Below, one piece after another: positions 18,470 to 27,885 of a stretch of 64,000 bases of DNA (position 1 is its first letter; each line of letters opens with the position of its first letter). The notes under the pieces were generated by a model, which searched no databases, had not been told where the DNA came from, and saw only the letters and a program-made list of their open reading frames with translations. The position numbers and the translations under genes were made by a program. This DNA is from Clostridium folliculivorans (GTDB lineage Bacteria; Bacillota; Clostridia; Clostridiales; Clostridiaceae), in assembly GCF_024341905.1 (NCBI RefSeq), contig NZ_BQXY01000001.1, positions 1,087,013 through 1,151,012 of the forward strand, given 5' to 3'.

Positions 18470-20779
18470 TTGAGAAGAAAATCAGATAGAAAAACAAAAC
18501 TGCATTTTATTGCAATAGCTGTAGCTTTGATATTAAGTGTTTTTAATTTTGGTGTAATAAGCCAAGTGAAAAAAGTTAAAGCCGCAGAAAAAAATCAAGA
18601 AAAAAATCTAATTATTTTAATAGATAAATCCTTAAGTATGAAAAAAACAGATCCTTTTGGATTATCCTTAGTAGCTGGTGTCATGCTTATGGATACCCTA
18701 AGTGACAAGGTAAATGTGAATGTTTTGGGTTTTGGAGAAACGGTGACTTATGATAAAAAGCTCAGTGAAAAGCCTTCACGAGAAAGTTTAAAGACTTTTT
18801 TTCAGTCTATAAAGTTTGAAGATAAAGGTACTGATTTAAAGGAAGGCTTGAAGGAAGCAATTGCTCAGCTTGATACAGTGACCGGGGATAAATCAATTAT
18901 TGTTTTGTCTGATGGTAAGGAAGATCCTGTTAATGGGATCACTGCAAGTCATGAAAGTGAACTTAATTCCTTAGTTAAAAAAGCCTATTCCTCAAAGATA
19001 AAGATTAATACAATAGGACTTTCAAAGGATGTGGATCAAAATAGACTGAATTCCATAGCATTTAACACAGATGGAGATTTTCTATATTGTGAAAACTCAG
19101 CAGAGCTTTTCAATGCTTTTAGTAAGATGCTTGGTGATATGGAGGGCTTCTATACCATAGCTAACTATAATACAGAAAGTCAAAAAGGTCAGGAAATTAA
19201 GTTAAGTTCCATGGTTGATGAAGTTATTATAAAGGCAGCTTCCTGTGAAAATAAATCCCCTTTAGTTAGTGTTACTTCAAATGGTGAGGAAGTGCCAGCA
19301 GATAAAACTGGGGATACCTATAAGATTTATAGATTAAAAAATGACAGTGATAAAACCTTAAAGATAGATAGCAAAGACAACTCGAAAAATTCTATTATTG
19401 TTCAAATAAAAAGTAAAGCAAGTATAAATATAAATTCAACTCAGACAACGCTAAACATACCAAAAGGAATACCTTTAAAGTTTGATATAACAGTGGAGAG
19501 CGATAAGAAGCTCGATGGAATTTACCTTCAAAAGAAGGAGCAAGATAAGATTGAAAACCTTAATAATAAGGTAGGTGATGTTTTTAAGTATGAATTTAAT
19601 AAGGACAAGCCAGGCCAATATCCTATTACCTTAATAGCTCAAGATGGAAATGGCGGTATCATTGGTGTTAAGGAAGTAGTTATACATGTTAATGATTATC
19701 CACCTTTTTATTATGAATCTGAGCTACCTAACAATGTAAAACTGGGAGATAAAATGAAGCTTAAACTTGTGCCTAAGGATGGCAGTAAGGTTACGAGCTT
19801 AGGCGGAACTGTAGTTATAGATGATGGCACAGGAAAAAAAGAATATCCGTTAAAGGCTGAAAATGGAGCTCTTTTAAGTGAAATTGAGTTTGATAAAAAA
19901 GGAGTAGTAAAGGTTTCTACAAGCATAAATGGAGTAGTGAACAATGAAAGCTTTAGCTATTATCTGCCTTATGAAAGTCTAAATGTAATAGACAAGCCGT
20001 GCGTTGATATTGAAGGGGTTACTTCTTCTAAGAAAAATTATAAGCTTGGAGAAAATGTAAGTTTAAATATAAAACTAGGTAATGTCATACTATATGACAA
20101 AGAAAAAGTAGAGATTTTAGATGAAGATAAAAACAAAGTAGGAGAATTTGAAGTAGAGCCAAAAGGGCCAAAGGAAATATCAGTTTCAATAAAACCTATT
20201 AAAAATTCAAGAAACCTGAAGCTTTCCTTTAAGACTGCTGACGATGTGAAGTTAACTGGAAGTATAAGCACAAAATTAGTTATATTATCAGGTGCATTAT
20301 ACTATCTAAACTTATTCAAGATTCCCCTAATAATTGTAGTTACATTAGCTTTAATAGCTGCATTTTTATACCTCTTAGGGAAGAGTTCCTTTAAGAAAAA
20401 CATTGAGAGCTATAGTGTGGCAAAAGAACTAGATTGCACCGTTGGTTCAAGAACTAGTTCAATAAATCTTTCTATGAATTTGCAGCAAAATACTATGTAT
20501 CTAAACTTTAATAATAGACTTAAAACCTTAGCCATAGATGATATAGATGACAATGCCATAGGATATTTTTCTCTCACAATAGAGGACAAACCTCAATTCC
20601 TACTTGGTTTGATTTATCTAATTAAGAAGGATAATATCTTCAAATTTAATTACTGTGGCACAGAATCACAGGAAATTCTATTAAATGAAGAAGAAGTAGG
20701 AAGTGAAGTAGCCTACACACCAGGAGTGGAGGTGTCTTTAACTATTAAAAAAGAAAAAATAAGAGTTGTTTTTATGTAG
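18470..20779 (+). CDS. Secreted/membrane VWA-domain protein, first gene of tubulin-like operon
   Basis: 769 residues, TTG start after GGGAGGAGAG. A signal peptide (residues about 10-37, ending KAAE) leads into a von Willebrand A domain (about 45-220) with an intact MIDAS start Asp52-x-Ser54-x-Ser56 (DKSLS) and VLSDGKEDP. About 390 residues of beta-rich, Ig-like sequence follow. Then comes a membrane helix at about 608-636 and a cytoplasmic domain of about 130 residues. The protein therefore has an outside VWA head and an inside tail, able to link the envelope to the cytoplasm. It is followed 43 bp later by a tubulin-like GTPase gene and shares its operon. Function unknown. Confidence 0.75.
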   Translation: MRRKSDRKTKLHFIAIAVALILSVFNFGVISQVKKVKAAEKNQEKNLIILIDKSLSMKKTDPFGLSLVAGVMLMDTLSDKVNVNVLGFGETVTYDKKLSEKPSRESLKTFFQSIKFEDKGTDLKEGLKEAIAQLDTVTGDKSIIVLSDGKEDPVNGITASHESELNSLVKKAYSSKIKINTIGLSKDVDQNRLNSIAFNTDGDFLYCENSAELFNAFSKMLGDMEGFYTIANYNTESQKGQEIKLSSMVDEVIIKAASCENKSPLVSVTSNGEEVPADKTGDTYKIYRLKNDSDKTLKIDSKDNSKNSIIVQIKSKASININSTQTTLNIPKGIPLKFDITVESDKKLDGIYLQKKEQDKIENLNNKVGDVFKYEFNKDKPGQYPITLIAQDGNGGIIGVKEVVIHVNDYPPFYYESELPNNVKLGDKMKLKLVPKDGSKVTSLGGTVVIDDGTGKKEYPLKAENGALLSEIEFDKKGVVKVSTSINGVVNNESFSYYLPYESLNVIDKPCVDIEGVTSSKKNYKLGENVSLNIKLGNVILYDKEKVEILDEDKNKVGEFEVEPKGPKEISVSIKPIKNSRNLKLSFKTADDVKLTGSISTKLVILSGALYYLNLFKIPLIIVVTLALIAAFLYLLGKSSFKKNIESYSVAKELDCTVGSRTSSINLSMNLQQNTMYLNFNNRLKTLAIDDIDDNAIGYFSLTIEDKPQFLLGLIYLIKKDNIFKFNYCGTESQEILLNEEEVGSEVAYTPGVEVSLTIKKEKIRVVFM

Positions 20780-20822
20780 TTCATTTGTTAAAAAGTAAAA
20801 TTACTATATTAGGAGGTTAACT

Positions 20823-23603
20823 ATGCGTAACATGGAAGTTCCAAAGGATATTATGCCTACCTTAGTTATTGGACTGGGAGGTACAGGATTTCAAGTTATT
20901 AAAAGACTTAAAAAGCTATTTAGTAAAAGATATGGTGGTAAAAAGCTGCCTATAAGATATTTGATAATAGATACAGACTTAAAATCTTTCTTAGATGATG
21001 ACATAGATAACAACGAAAAGTGCCAGTTGAGATTTGGGGAGGGAGTTAAGACAACCTTAGATTGGGCTTATAAGAATCCATACTTTGATTGGCTTCCTAA
21101 AAATCCACCTATTACTCCTGATTTCTTTACATCAACAGATCAAGGTGCAGGACTGATGAGGCCTATAGGTAGAATGTACTTAGCTAAAAATGCACAGTTA
21201 GTATATGATACTTTAAATACTGCAAAGAATGATCTTGTGGATCTACACAAGGTTTTAACAGATGTTGGAGAAGCTTATTTAGAAAACATAGATAGGCATA
21301 AGGTTTATGTAGTTGGTTCTTTGGCTGGGGGCACTGGTTGCGGTACTTTTTTAGATGTGGCTGTAATGCTTTCTAAGGTATTCAACAGAGATAATACAAA
21401 TATAATTGGCTTATTCACCCTAGAAAGCTGTTATGATGACAAGCTTTCTTCAGATTTAGATGCTCAAAACAGAAGTAAGGCAAACTGCTATGCTGCACTT
21501 AAAGAATTGGAGTTTTTCATGTCTTCTATCACAAATCCAGATGATGAAAAGTACTCATTTAAGTACAACAATATAGGAGAAATCAAGCTTGAAAAGAAGC
21601 TTTTTGATATCTGTTATCTACTTGAAAATAAAAATGAGATGGGTGGAGTATTAACAAATATTGAGGACATTTACGATTTGTGCTCCCTTCAATTATTCCA
21701 AGAGGTAGGCACAAAGCTTGGATCTCAGTTAAGAGCAGACTATGCTAATTTTATATGTAAAGATAAAGACCCAGTATTAAAAAGGGATAGGCACTTTAGT
21801 ACTTTTTCATCTTCTTCAATGGAAGTACCAGTAGAAAATTTGAGGAGATACTGTGCTTATAGACTTACTTCTGAAATATTATCAAAGATATCCAATTCAA
21901 ATGAAGAGGAGAACCTTTATGAAATAGCTCAAAATTTAGCACAAGATATCAACGAAGCCTTAGAAATCACAGATAGGCTTAAGGATTTTAGAAGTAGTAA
22001 TAGATATAGTGGAAAGAAATATACTGAGTTTATAGGTAAAAAAGGAAATCTCAAGAGAGTTGAAAATATCTCAGATGAAAGATATCAGGAATGGAAAAGT
22101 GACCAGGAGAATAGTAAAGAATTAGTAAATAGAATCCTTAGTAGCTTTGTAAATGAAAAAGCTGTAGAGTATGGACTGATTAATTTAAATGCAATTCTAA
22201 CTGAACTTAAGTCAGCTTTTGCAAGTGATTATGAAAATTATGCGGATTTTAATAATAAGAGCACTGTTGATAGAGCCAATATTGAAAACAGTATGGACAA
22301 TATTAAAGATAAAAAGGTCAAAAACGGTAAGAAGGATGTAGAGGGAAAACTGATTTCTGACTTTAATAAGTTTGTAGATCAAAAATTTGGAGAGTTAGCA
22401 TACAAAATCCTAAAGAAAAAGTATGACCTGGCAGCAGAAATTATTGATGACTGTAAAGCTAGCATTAGCGCTGTAATTGGAGATATAAATGCTTACATTA
22501 ATCAAGTTAACAATAGATTGAACAAGATCAACTATCAGGCAAACAAAAAGTATGGCGGCAATATTATTTCCAGAGAAATGATAACAAAGGAATTTTACGA
22601 ACACTATTATTATGAAAATTTTGCTAAGAATCTTACAGAAAAAGTTGCAGCCATGTTTAAGGATATGAGTATTATTTCTGTTATTAAAGAAGGAAAAGAC
22701 AGACTCTTAGAAATTTGTGAAAGAGAATTTGATAAAGTTGATTCTAAGATTAACATAATGGAGATCTTAGAGCAAAACGCTAAGGATAAAAATATGAGTA
22801 TAAATGATTATGTTAAAGAGCAGCTTGAGATAACCTCTAAGCTATCTAAGCCTTTTTGGTCCGCAGTAAAAAATCCAGAGGTATCTTGGACCGAATGCTA
22901 TTATATTGGAGTAGTAAAGGATGAAAATATAACCAATGGCTTCACAATAAAACCACAAGAACCAATAGACAATTGGATCAGAAGTCAAACAGGAGAAAGA
23001 TCAAGACAAGCAAGATATGTGGAAACAACAAATCCATATGCTATTGATGTAATTCATATAACCATGGGAGCTTGCGCAGGATATCTCCCAGACATAAAAA
23101 ACTATAAGCAGTTTTATCTAAGACTTCTTTCCACAAAGGCTTATCCACTACATCTAAACGAGTCATATATTGGACTTAGTGATTTGGATTTGGATACAGA
23201 AAAACTGATGGAGGATTACTATCTATCCTTAGCTTACGGACTAATAATAAATGTTGATGGAGACTTTGTTAAAAATCTTAGATATGAGGAAGGTTTCAAA
23301 TATATCTACTCTTCTCCTTACTGCATTGAGCTTGAAGATAATACGGAAGAATGTATGGAGTTTCCTAAAAACAAAGCAACCATAGATAAAAAGTTGGTTT
23401 TAGGAACCTCTCAGGAGGAAGTTATTAATAAATTAGCACAAGACAAGCAGCTTATTAAATTAATACATGATTTTGTGATGTCCATAGAAAAGAGCTTTAA
23501 GAAGGAAGAACTAAAAGAGCATATGATAAAATTCATCTCCGATGAAGTGAATGAGAAGGATTTTATTGCTTATGAGAAGCTTAAATATAAAACATCATTA
23601 TAG
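20823..23603 (+). CDS. Tubulin/FtsZ-like GTPase family protein
   Basis: 926 residues, start ATG after AGGAGGTTAACT. The N-terminus reads TLVIGLGGTGFQVIKRLKK (residues 13-31) and residues 165-178 are GSLAGGTGCGTFLD, a variant of the tubulin/FtsZ nucleotide signature GGGTGSG. This is the pattern of the large 'tubulin-like' bacterial family (Pfam Tubulin_2). Residues about 380-750 are mostly charged helix and probable coiled coil; the final 200 residues are a separate domain. There is no membrane helix, so it is cytoplasmic and may polymerise or act as a GTP switch. It is the second gene of a four-gene operon with membrane partners on both sides. Family call is good; function unknown. Confidence 0.75.
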   Translation: MRNMEVPKDIMPTLVIGLGGTGFQVIKRLKKLFSKRYGGKKLPIRYLIIDTDLKSFLDDDIDNNEKCQLRFGEGVKTTLDWAYKNPYFDWLPKNPPITPDFFTSTDQGAGLMRPIGRMYLAKNAQLVYDTLNTAKNDLVDLHKVLTDVGEAYLENIDRHKVYVVGSLAGGTGCGTFLDVAVMLSKVFNRDNTNIIGLFTLESCYDDKLSSDLDAQNRSKANCYAALKELEFFMSSITNPDDEKYSFKYNNIGEIKLEKKLFDICYLLENKNEMGGVLTNIEDIYDLCSLQLFQEVGTKLGSQLRADYANFICKDKDPVLKRDRHFSTFSSSSMEVPVENLRRYCAYRLTSEILSKISNSNEEENLYEIAQNLAQDINEALEITDRLKDFRSSNRYSGKKYTEFIGKKGNLKRVENISDERYQEWKSDQENSKELVNRILSSFVNEKAVEYGLINLNAILTELKSAFASDYENYADFNNKSTVDRANIENSMDNIKDKKVKNGKKDVEGKLISDFNKFVDQKFGELAYKILKKKYDLAAEIIDDCKASISAVIGDINAYINQVNNRLNKINYQANKKYGGNIISREMITKEFYEHYYYENFAKNLTEKVAAMFKDMSIISVIKEGKDRLLEICEREFDKVDSKINIMEILEQNAKDKNMSINDYVKEQLEITSKLSKPFWSAVKNPEVSWTECYYIGVVKDENITNGFTIKPQEPIDNWIRSQTGERSRQARYVETTNPYAIDVIHITMGACAGYLPDIKNYKQFYLRLLSTKAYPLHLNESYIGLSDLDLDTEKLMEDYYLSLAYGLIINVDGDFVKNLRYEEGFKYIYSSPYCIELEDNTEECMEFPKNKATIDKKLVLGTSQEEVINKLAQDKQLIKLIHDFVMSIEKSFKKEELKEHMIKFISDEVNEKDFIAYEKLKYKTSL

Positions 23604-23617
23604 TAGAGGTGTTTTAA

Positions 23618-25756
23618 ATGAATGAAGTATTTAATCCTTCATTAGTAATTTCTGCAGGGCCTTCAGGTAAAAAGGCCCTGGACTTTTTAAATAATATGCT
23701 CTTAGAAACACCTGAGCACTTTTTAAATCTAATAGAATGCTGTGATGTAGAAAGTATTGATGAAATAAAGAGTGAGCTTCAGGAAATAGTGGATAATAAG
23801 CTTTTATCAGCTAAAAATCTTAACAAGCTTGTAGATCTAGGGTACAAGGTTAGAAATGAGAATATTGAAGGTGTAAAGATAAATATTTATGTGCTTTGGG
23901 ACATGTATAGTGCAGAAATATCTGCAAGCGAACTAATTGAGCTTATTTATGGATTGAACTATGGAAATGTAGATAAGTCACAGTATTCAGGGGTGTCCTT
24001 GTACATCATGCCAATAGCACATAAAGAATGGGCTTATAATGAGGAAGAAAAATTAAGAGGAGTTAATAATTTAAACACAATTGTTAAGTTCATTACTAAA
24101 CAAGAAAATATGATAAATATTGATTCTAAAATATATCTTCTTCATAGCATCTCAAAGGATGGTACAAGAATTTCAAAGGAAGAGTTAGAATATATAAGCT
24201 CTCATTTAATATACTTGAATATTGTTCCATCAAAGCATCCGTCTTTATCCTACTTTAACCAAAGGATATTAATGCATGAAGGTGACTTTAAGGTTGGCAC
24301 CATTGGAATATCAGCTTTATCGGTTCGAAAGGATAAGCTTTTAAAAGAGTTTTCAGGCTATCTTTGCTTTGATCTTATGGAACGAGCTATAAGCTTTGAA
24401 AAATATATTGATTATAGTCCTTATGACAGCTTTAGAAATATTAAAAGCAGTGTTCATATAAATGAACTTAAAAATGGAGTGCCGTTTATAGATGGTAATG
24501 AACCTAAACTAAAGTCCAATGAAGCAATAGAAGTTAATCTAACGGATAATATTTGGGATTACCCTAGAATAATGAAAAATTGGGAAGGGGTATTTGAGCA
24601 AAAATATCTAGGAGAAATAAAGAAAAAGATAGACAAAAGTTCCAGTGATATTGCGTCCCGAGCTAAAGAGGCAATAAATAGGGATTTGAATGAGATATCC
24701 TTAAGTTATAGTCTAAAACAAGGAGAGAACTTCTTACTAGAACTATTAAAAAATGCAGAAGGACAGTCTACAGGTCACGGAACTAAAGCGCCTAAGGATA
24801 TAAGCTACTTAAATGAAACTTTGAAAAAGAAAGCTTACAATTACCCTAATTATATGGGTTTTATAGTTAAGATAATTATCCTTACATCTTTTTTATTATA
24901 TTCCTCAAATAACTTGTTTTTCCCTTATCTCAGTATGGTGATGAGAATTATATATGTGGTCTTATTGATAGGATTAATCTCATCACTTACTTGGTTAGAC
25001 TATAAATATAAGGTGAAAAAGTTCAATAATTTCATAAAGACTTATATAGATGAAGTTTATAAAAATTCTGGTATTTTAGTTAAGCAATATATGGAGAATA
25101 AATTAGCCGAAGTACAAAAATCCATAATAGATTATATAAATGAAAGAATTGTGGAAGTAGCTGAAGGTATAGAAAATTGTAAAAAGGTAAGATCAGATAT
25201 TTTAGCCACAGCAGAATATAATGATTTGGATGATGAGAATCTTATAACCAGCTTGCTTGATTTTAAAGATAGAAGAAGGTTCTATGAAGCTCAAAGTAAA
25301 GATCTCGGAAGGATTTACTCAGGTCTTGCAGCAAAGCTTTCAGATCTTAAACAGTTTAGGGAAGAAGCAATAAAGGAAACTATAGAAGAGTACTCCTTGG
25401 AGGCTTCAAAAAGCTATATAGCTTTAGACTTTTATGAGTTCTTAAAATTCAAATATGGTGAAGACTTAAATGAAGGAATCTCAAGCTGGATTGATAAAGG
25501 ATTGATCAAATCTAAAGAATTGCTTCAATACAATAATAGCCGAGAGCTAGAAAGGCATGGTATGTTTGTAGCAACCAAGGGTTTTGTAGAAGCTACAAAG
25601 GATGTATTAAACTCAAAGCTTTGCGGATATGAGATTTCAACCATTGATGGGGAAGATATTTTTATAGACAGCATATCCATAATCAAGCTTACCTTAGGAG
25701 TAGAGCTTAGCAGCATAACTCCATTTATGAATATAAGGGAGGGGAACAATATATGA
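23618..25756 (+). CDS. Membrane protein with large cytoplasmic and coiled-coil domains
   Basis: 712 residues, beginning 14 bp after the tubulin-like gene (RBS AGAGGTG). Residues 1-405 are soluble, beginning with a Rossmann-like strand NPSLVISAGPSGKKALDFL. Two membrane helices lie at about 411-465, and residues 470-640 are strongly helical and charged, probably a coiled coil. The opening resembles the nucleotide loop of the tubulin-like protein in shape but lacks the GGTGxG signature. The last four bases overlap the next start (ATGA). No family recognised; context suggests a membrane receptor or anchor for the tubulin-like protein. Confidence 0.65.
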   Translation: MNEVFNPSLVISAGPSGKKALDFLNNMLLETPEHFLNLIECCDVESIDEIKSELQEIVDNKLLSAKNLNKLVDLGYKVRNENIEGVKINIYVLWDMYSAEISASELIELIYGLNYGNVDKSQYSGVSLYIMPIAHKEWAYNEEEKLRGVNNLNTIVKFITKQENMINIDSKIYLLHSISKDGTRISKEELEYISSHLIYLNIVPSKHPSLSYFNQRILMHEGDFKVGTIGISALSVRKDKLLKEFSGYLCFDLMERAISFEKYIDYSPYDSFRNIKSSVHINELKNGVPFIDGNEPKLKSNEAIEVNLTDNIWDYPRIMKNWEGVFEQKYLGEIKKKIDKSSSDIASRAKEAINRDLNEISLSYSLKQGENFLLELLKNAEGQSTGHGTKAPKDISYLNETLKKKAYNYPNYMGFIVKIIILTSFLLYSSNNLFFPYLSMVMRIIYVVLLIGLISSLTWLDYKYKVKKFNNFIKTYIDEVYKNSGILVKQYMENKLAEVQKSIIDYINERIVEVAEGIENCKKVRSDILATAEYNDLDDENLITSLLDFKDRRRFYEAQSKDLGRIYSGLAAKLSDLKQFREEAIKETIEEYSLEASKSYIALDFYEFLKFKYGEDLNEGISSWIDKGLIKSKELLQYNNSRELERHGMFVATKGFVEATKDVLNSKLCGYEISTIDGEDIFIDSISIIKLTLGVELSSITPFMNIREGNNI

Positions 25757-26820
25757 TAGAAATAATTGCATTATTTTTAATTGTAGTATTCTATGTGATT
25801 CCTCTAAACCTGCCGGTATATTGGCTTTGCATAAAATTTGCAGATTTTCTTTTAGAAACCTTCCCAAATCCACCTTTTAAGTTTTTGCTATATATTTCTT
25901 CAGATTATTTACCTCCTACAATATATTTTGTAGGCTTTGTAATCCTATTTTTACTGCTTTATTATTTATTAAGTAACGTAATAAGGAAAAGTCTATTCGT
26001 ATTTAAAAATATAGATATAAGTAAGTGGAGCTTAATTAAATATTCTAAAGGGCAAAGATCTATAAATCTAGCTGCAAGAGTGCTTATTGTTTTATCATTA
26101 GTTCTTCAAATATTTTTTAAAGTAATAGATATTAAGATTATAGTACTGAGCGTATTATGTTTATTATTTATATTTAAAGAATTGAAACCAAAGAAGATTA
26201 AGAAAGACTTAAAGAGTGAGATAAAAACTGAAGAAAAGAATGAAAAGAAAGAACTTGCTGAAGAGGTTGGGGAGGATTATATTGACTTTAATTGGAGCTA
26301 CACTATGGATGCTTTAAATATAAAGAAGCCTATAGATTTTAAGGCAAGCTTTAAAAAAGGAGATAAACACATAGTGCAAGATGAGGAAACACAGCTTGAG
26401 ATTGAGAAGAATATTAAAGATTTTGGGGAGCAAATTAAAGATTTATGTAATCTAAATGGCTTGGATAATTATCATAAAATCTCAGCAGTTTATTCTCTAA
26501 TAAGTAAATTTAAATATAAGACAGAAGTGTATAATAAAACAATTAATTTGCAAAAGCCTTCTGAAACATTAGAAAGACAGGAAGGTGACAACTATTCCTT
26601 AGGAGTCTGCACTGCAGCTATTTTAAGAACTATGGATATGGAAGTTATAGAACTGAAGATTCCATTAAAAGATGGACAAACTAACCTTGCTCTTGCTGTA
26701 GAAGGGGCAGATGAACTAGTGGGAAACTATTACATTAATGATAGCAAACAATACTTTTATTGCGAGTTAAAGGAAGATAATAGCTTTAGAGTTGGAGAAG
26801 TTCCAAGCATCTATCAATAA
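25753..26820 (+). CDS. Membrane protein with transglutaminase-like C-terminal domain
   Basis: 355 residues, translationally coupled to the previous gene (ATGA overlap, GGGAGGGGAA ribosome site). There are four membrane helices in the first 140 residues, a Lys/Glu-rich linker (about 143-170) and a soluble C-terminal domain. That domain carries a Cys in a helix start (GVCTAAILRTMDMEVIEL) followed by a strand TNLALAVEG. This resembles a papain-like transglutaminase core, in which the second motif normally has His; here Asn occupies that place, so activity is doubtful. It is the last gene of the operon, followed directly by a type A repeat. The transglutaminase call is tentative. Confidence 0.55.
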   Translation: MIEIIALFLIVVFYVIPLNLPVYWLCIKFADFLLETFPNPPFKFLLYISSDYLPPTIYFVGFVILFLLLYYLLSNVIRKSLFVFKNIDISKWSLIKYSKGQRSINLAARVLIVLSLVLQIFFKVIDIKIIVLSVLCLLFIFKELKPKKIKKDLKSEIKTEEKNEKKELAEEVGEDYIDFNWSYTMDALNIKKPIDFKASFKKGDKHIVQDEETQLEIEKNIKDFGEQIKDLCNLNGLDNYHKISAVYSLISKFKYKTEVYNKTINLQKPSETLERQEGDNYSLGVCTAAILRTMDMEVIELKIPLKDGQTNLALAVEGADELVGNYYINDSKQYFYCELKEDNSFRVGEVPSIYQ

Positions 26821-26837
26821 TTGTTTGTAGCTTATAT

Positions 26838-26935
26838 GGATGTACCACTTCGTAATGAAACTTATTATTTTTAAATTCTCTCACCAGAAACCGTGAGAGT
26901 TTTAAAAATAGATTTCGGTTCGAAGTGGTACATCT
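26838..26935. repeat. MITE-like palindromic repeat, type A
   Basis: Ends GGATGTACCACTTCG and CGAAGTGGTACATCT, inner CTCTCACCAGAAACCGTGAGAG. It starts 18 bp after the last gene of the tubulin-like operon and may serve as its transcription end. Confidence 0.8.
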
Positions 26936-26937
26936 AT

Positions 26938-27038
26938 AGATAAACCAGTTCGAAATAGAATCTATAACTTAAGTAAAGTACCATTAATAGTTAAAATGTA
27001 TTCTAGTATATCTTAATTTTATAGAAATGGGTTATCTA
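26938..27038. repeat. MITE-like repeat, type C
   Basis: Begins AGATAAACCAGTTCGAAATA two bases after the preceding element and resembles the copies at 39139 and 54456 (shared TAAACCAGTTC..AAATA start, TACCATTA middle). The right end is diverged. Confidence 0.55.
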
Positions 27039-27050
27039 TTCCGATTAATC

Positions 27051-27144
27051 AGATAGACTACTTCAGTCCTTAAACTCCAAATAAAGATTTCGGTGGATCT
27101 ACGAATCTTTATTTGGATAAATTCAATTATGAAGTGGTTCATCT
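27051..27144. repeat. MITE-like palindromic repeat, type B
   Basis: Ends AGATAGACTACTTC and GAAGTGGTTCATCT; the inner palindrome pairs CCAAATAAAGATT with AATCTTTATTTGG around CGGTGGATCTACG. Third element in a row after the tubulin-like operon. Confidence 0.75.
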
Positions 27145-27192
27145 ATATGCATATCATCATAATATATAACAAAAACAAAATATGGTGATAGC

Positions 27193-27345
27193 ATGGATAA
27201 GGTAATAAATATAGAAGACATGATATTATTCAAAAAAGCCTGTGAAGTTCTTAGAGAAAATAAAATTTCTTTCAATGATGAAAAGCTTAGAAATAATCCT
27301 GACCTTTGCAAAGCGGTAATAAGGATGCTTGGTAGGTACGAATGA
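27193..27345 (+). CDS. Small protein of unknown function, 50 residues
   Basis: MDKVINIEDMILFKKACEVL continues into a charged helical peptide ending CKAVIRMLGRYE. Amino acid make-up is balanced and amphipathic, unlike random AT-rich frames, and a strong terminator follows 54 bp later. The ribosome site (TGGTGAT) is weak. It is perhaps a small regulatory or structural protein. Confidence 0.5.
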   Translation: MDKVINIEDMILFKKACEVLRENKISFNDEKLRNNPDLCKAVIRMLGRYE

Positions 27346-27398
27346 GTTCTTTCAGAGATAGATGACAGCTATGCAAAGTAGGGGGAAAGATATTCTAA

Positions 27399-27436
27399 TA
27401 AAAGCAGCTTGGACTCAGAGGTCTAAGCTGCTTTTA
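27399..27436. terminator. Bidirectional intrinsic terminator
   Basis: TAAAAGCAGCTTGGA pairs with TCTAAGCTGCTTTTA. It serves the small plus-strand gene and the convergent membrane protein gene. Confidence 0.8.
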
Positions 27437-27448
27437 TTATGGAACTCT

Positions 27449-27880
27449 TTACATTGTTTTATCAAATTTGAAACGATAATAGACACCATAGACAACAATA
27501 AATAGATATGAAAACACTAAAAGAAGAAGAGCTATCATATCAATTCCCATTAAAGCAAAGGCAAGGATTAAGGCACCAAATAGGAATATCATCATATCGT
27601 AAGCTTTAGCCTTTGCTAGATTTGAAATAGAAACATTACGTTCATCTAACTTGTCAATCTTAAGCTGTTTATCAATCTCAGGATAGTTTTTTAATGATCT
27701 ACGACTGATAATCTCTCCTAGACCATGACCCAAAATTCCGCATCCGAGGCCAATACATACATAGGGGAAGGCTCTCATAATACCTTGAGGTTCAAGGATT
27801 GTTTTACTGAGATATAGTCCTATACATAATAGCAACAATCCAAATGCCACTGCAAAGTAATTTGTAATATTTTTTTTCAT
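27449..27880 (-). CDS. Small membrane protein paired with an XRE regulator
   Basis: 143 residues with four hydrophobic segments: 8-24, 36-54, about 95-113 and 114-133. A conserved-looking cytoplasmic loop between segments two and three reads EIDKQLKIDKLDERNVSISN. This IxKxDERN-type loop and four-helix layout is typical of DUF2178-like membrane proteins encoded next to small XRE repressors in Firmicutes. It begins 5 bp after the regulator gene with AGGAGGATTAAAT as ribosome site, so they form one operon. Function unknown. Confidence 0.65.
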   Translation of the reverse strand: MKKNITNYFAVAFGLLLLCIGLYLSKTILEPQGIMRAFPYVCIGLGCGILGHGLGEIISRRSLKNYPEIDKQLKIDKLDERNVSISNLAKAKAYDMMIFLFGALILAFALMGIDMIALLLLVFSYLFIVVYGVYYRFKFDKTM

Positions 27881-27885
27881 TTTAT

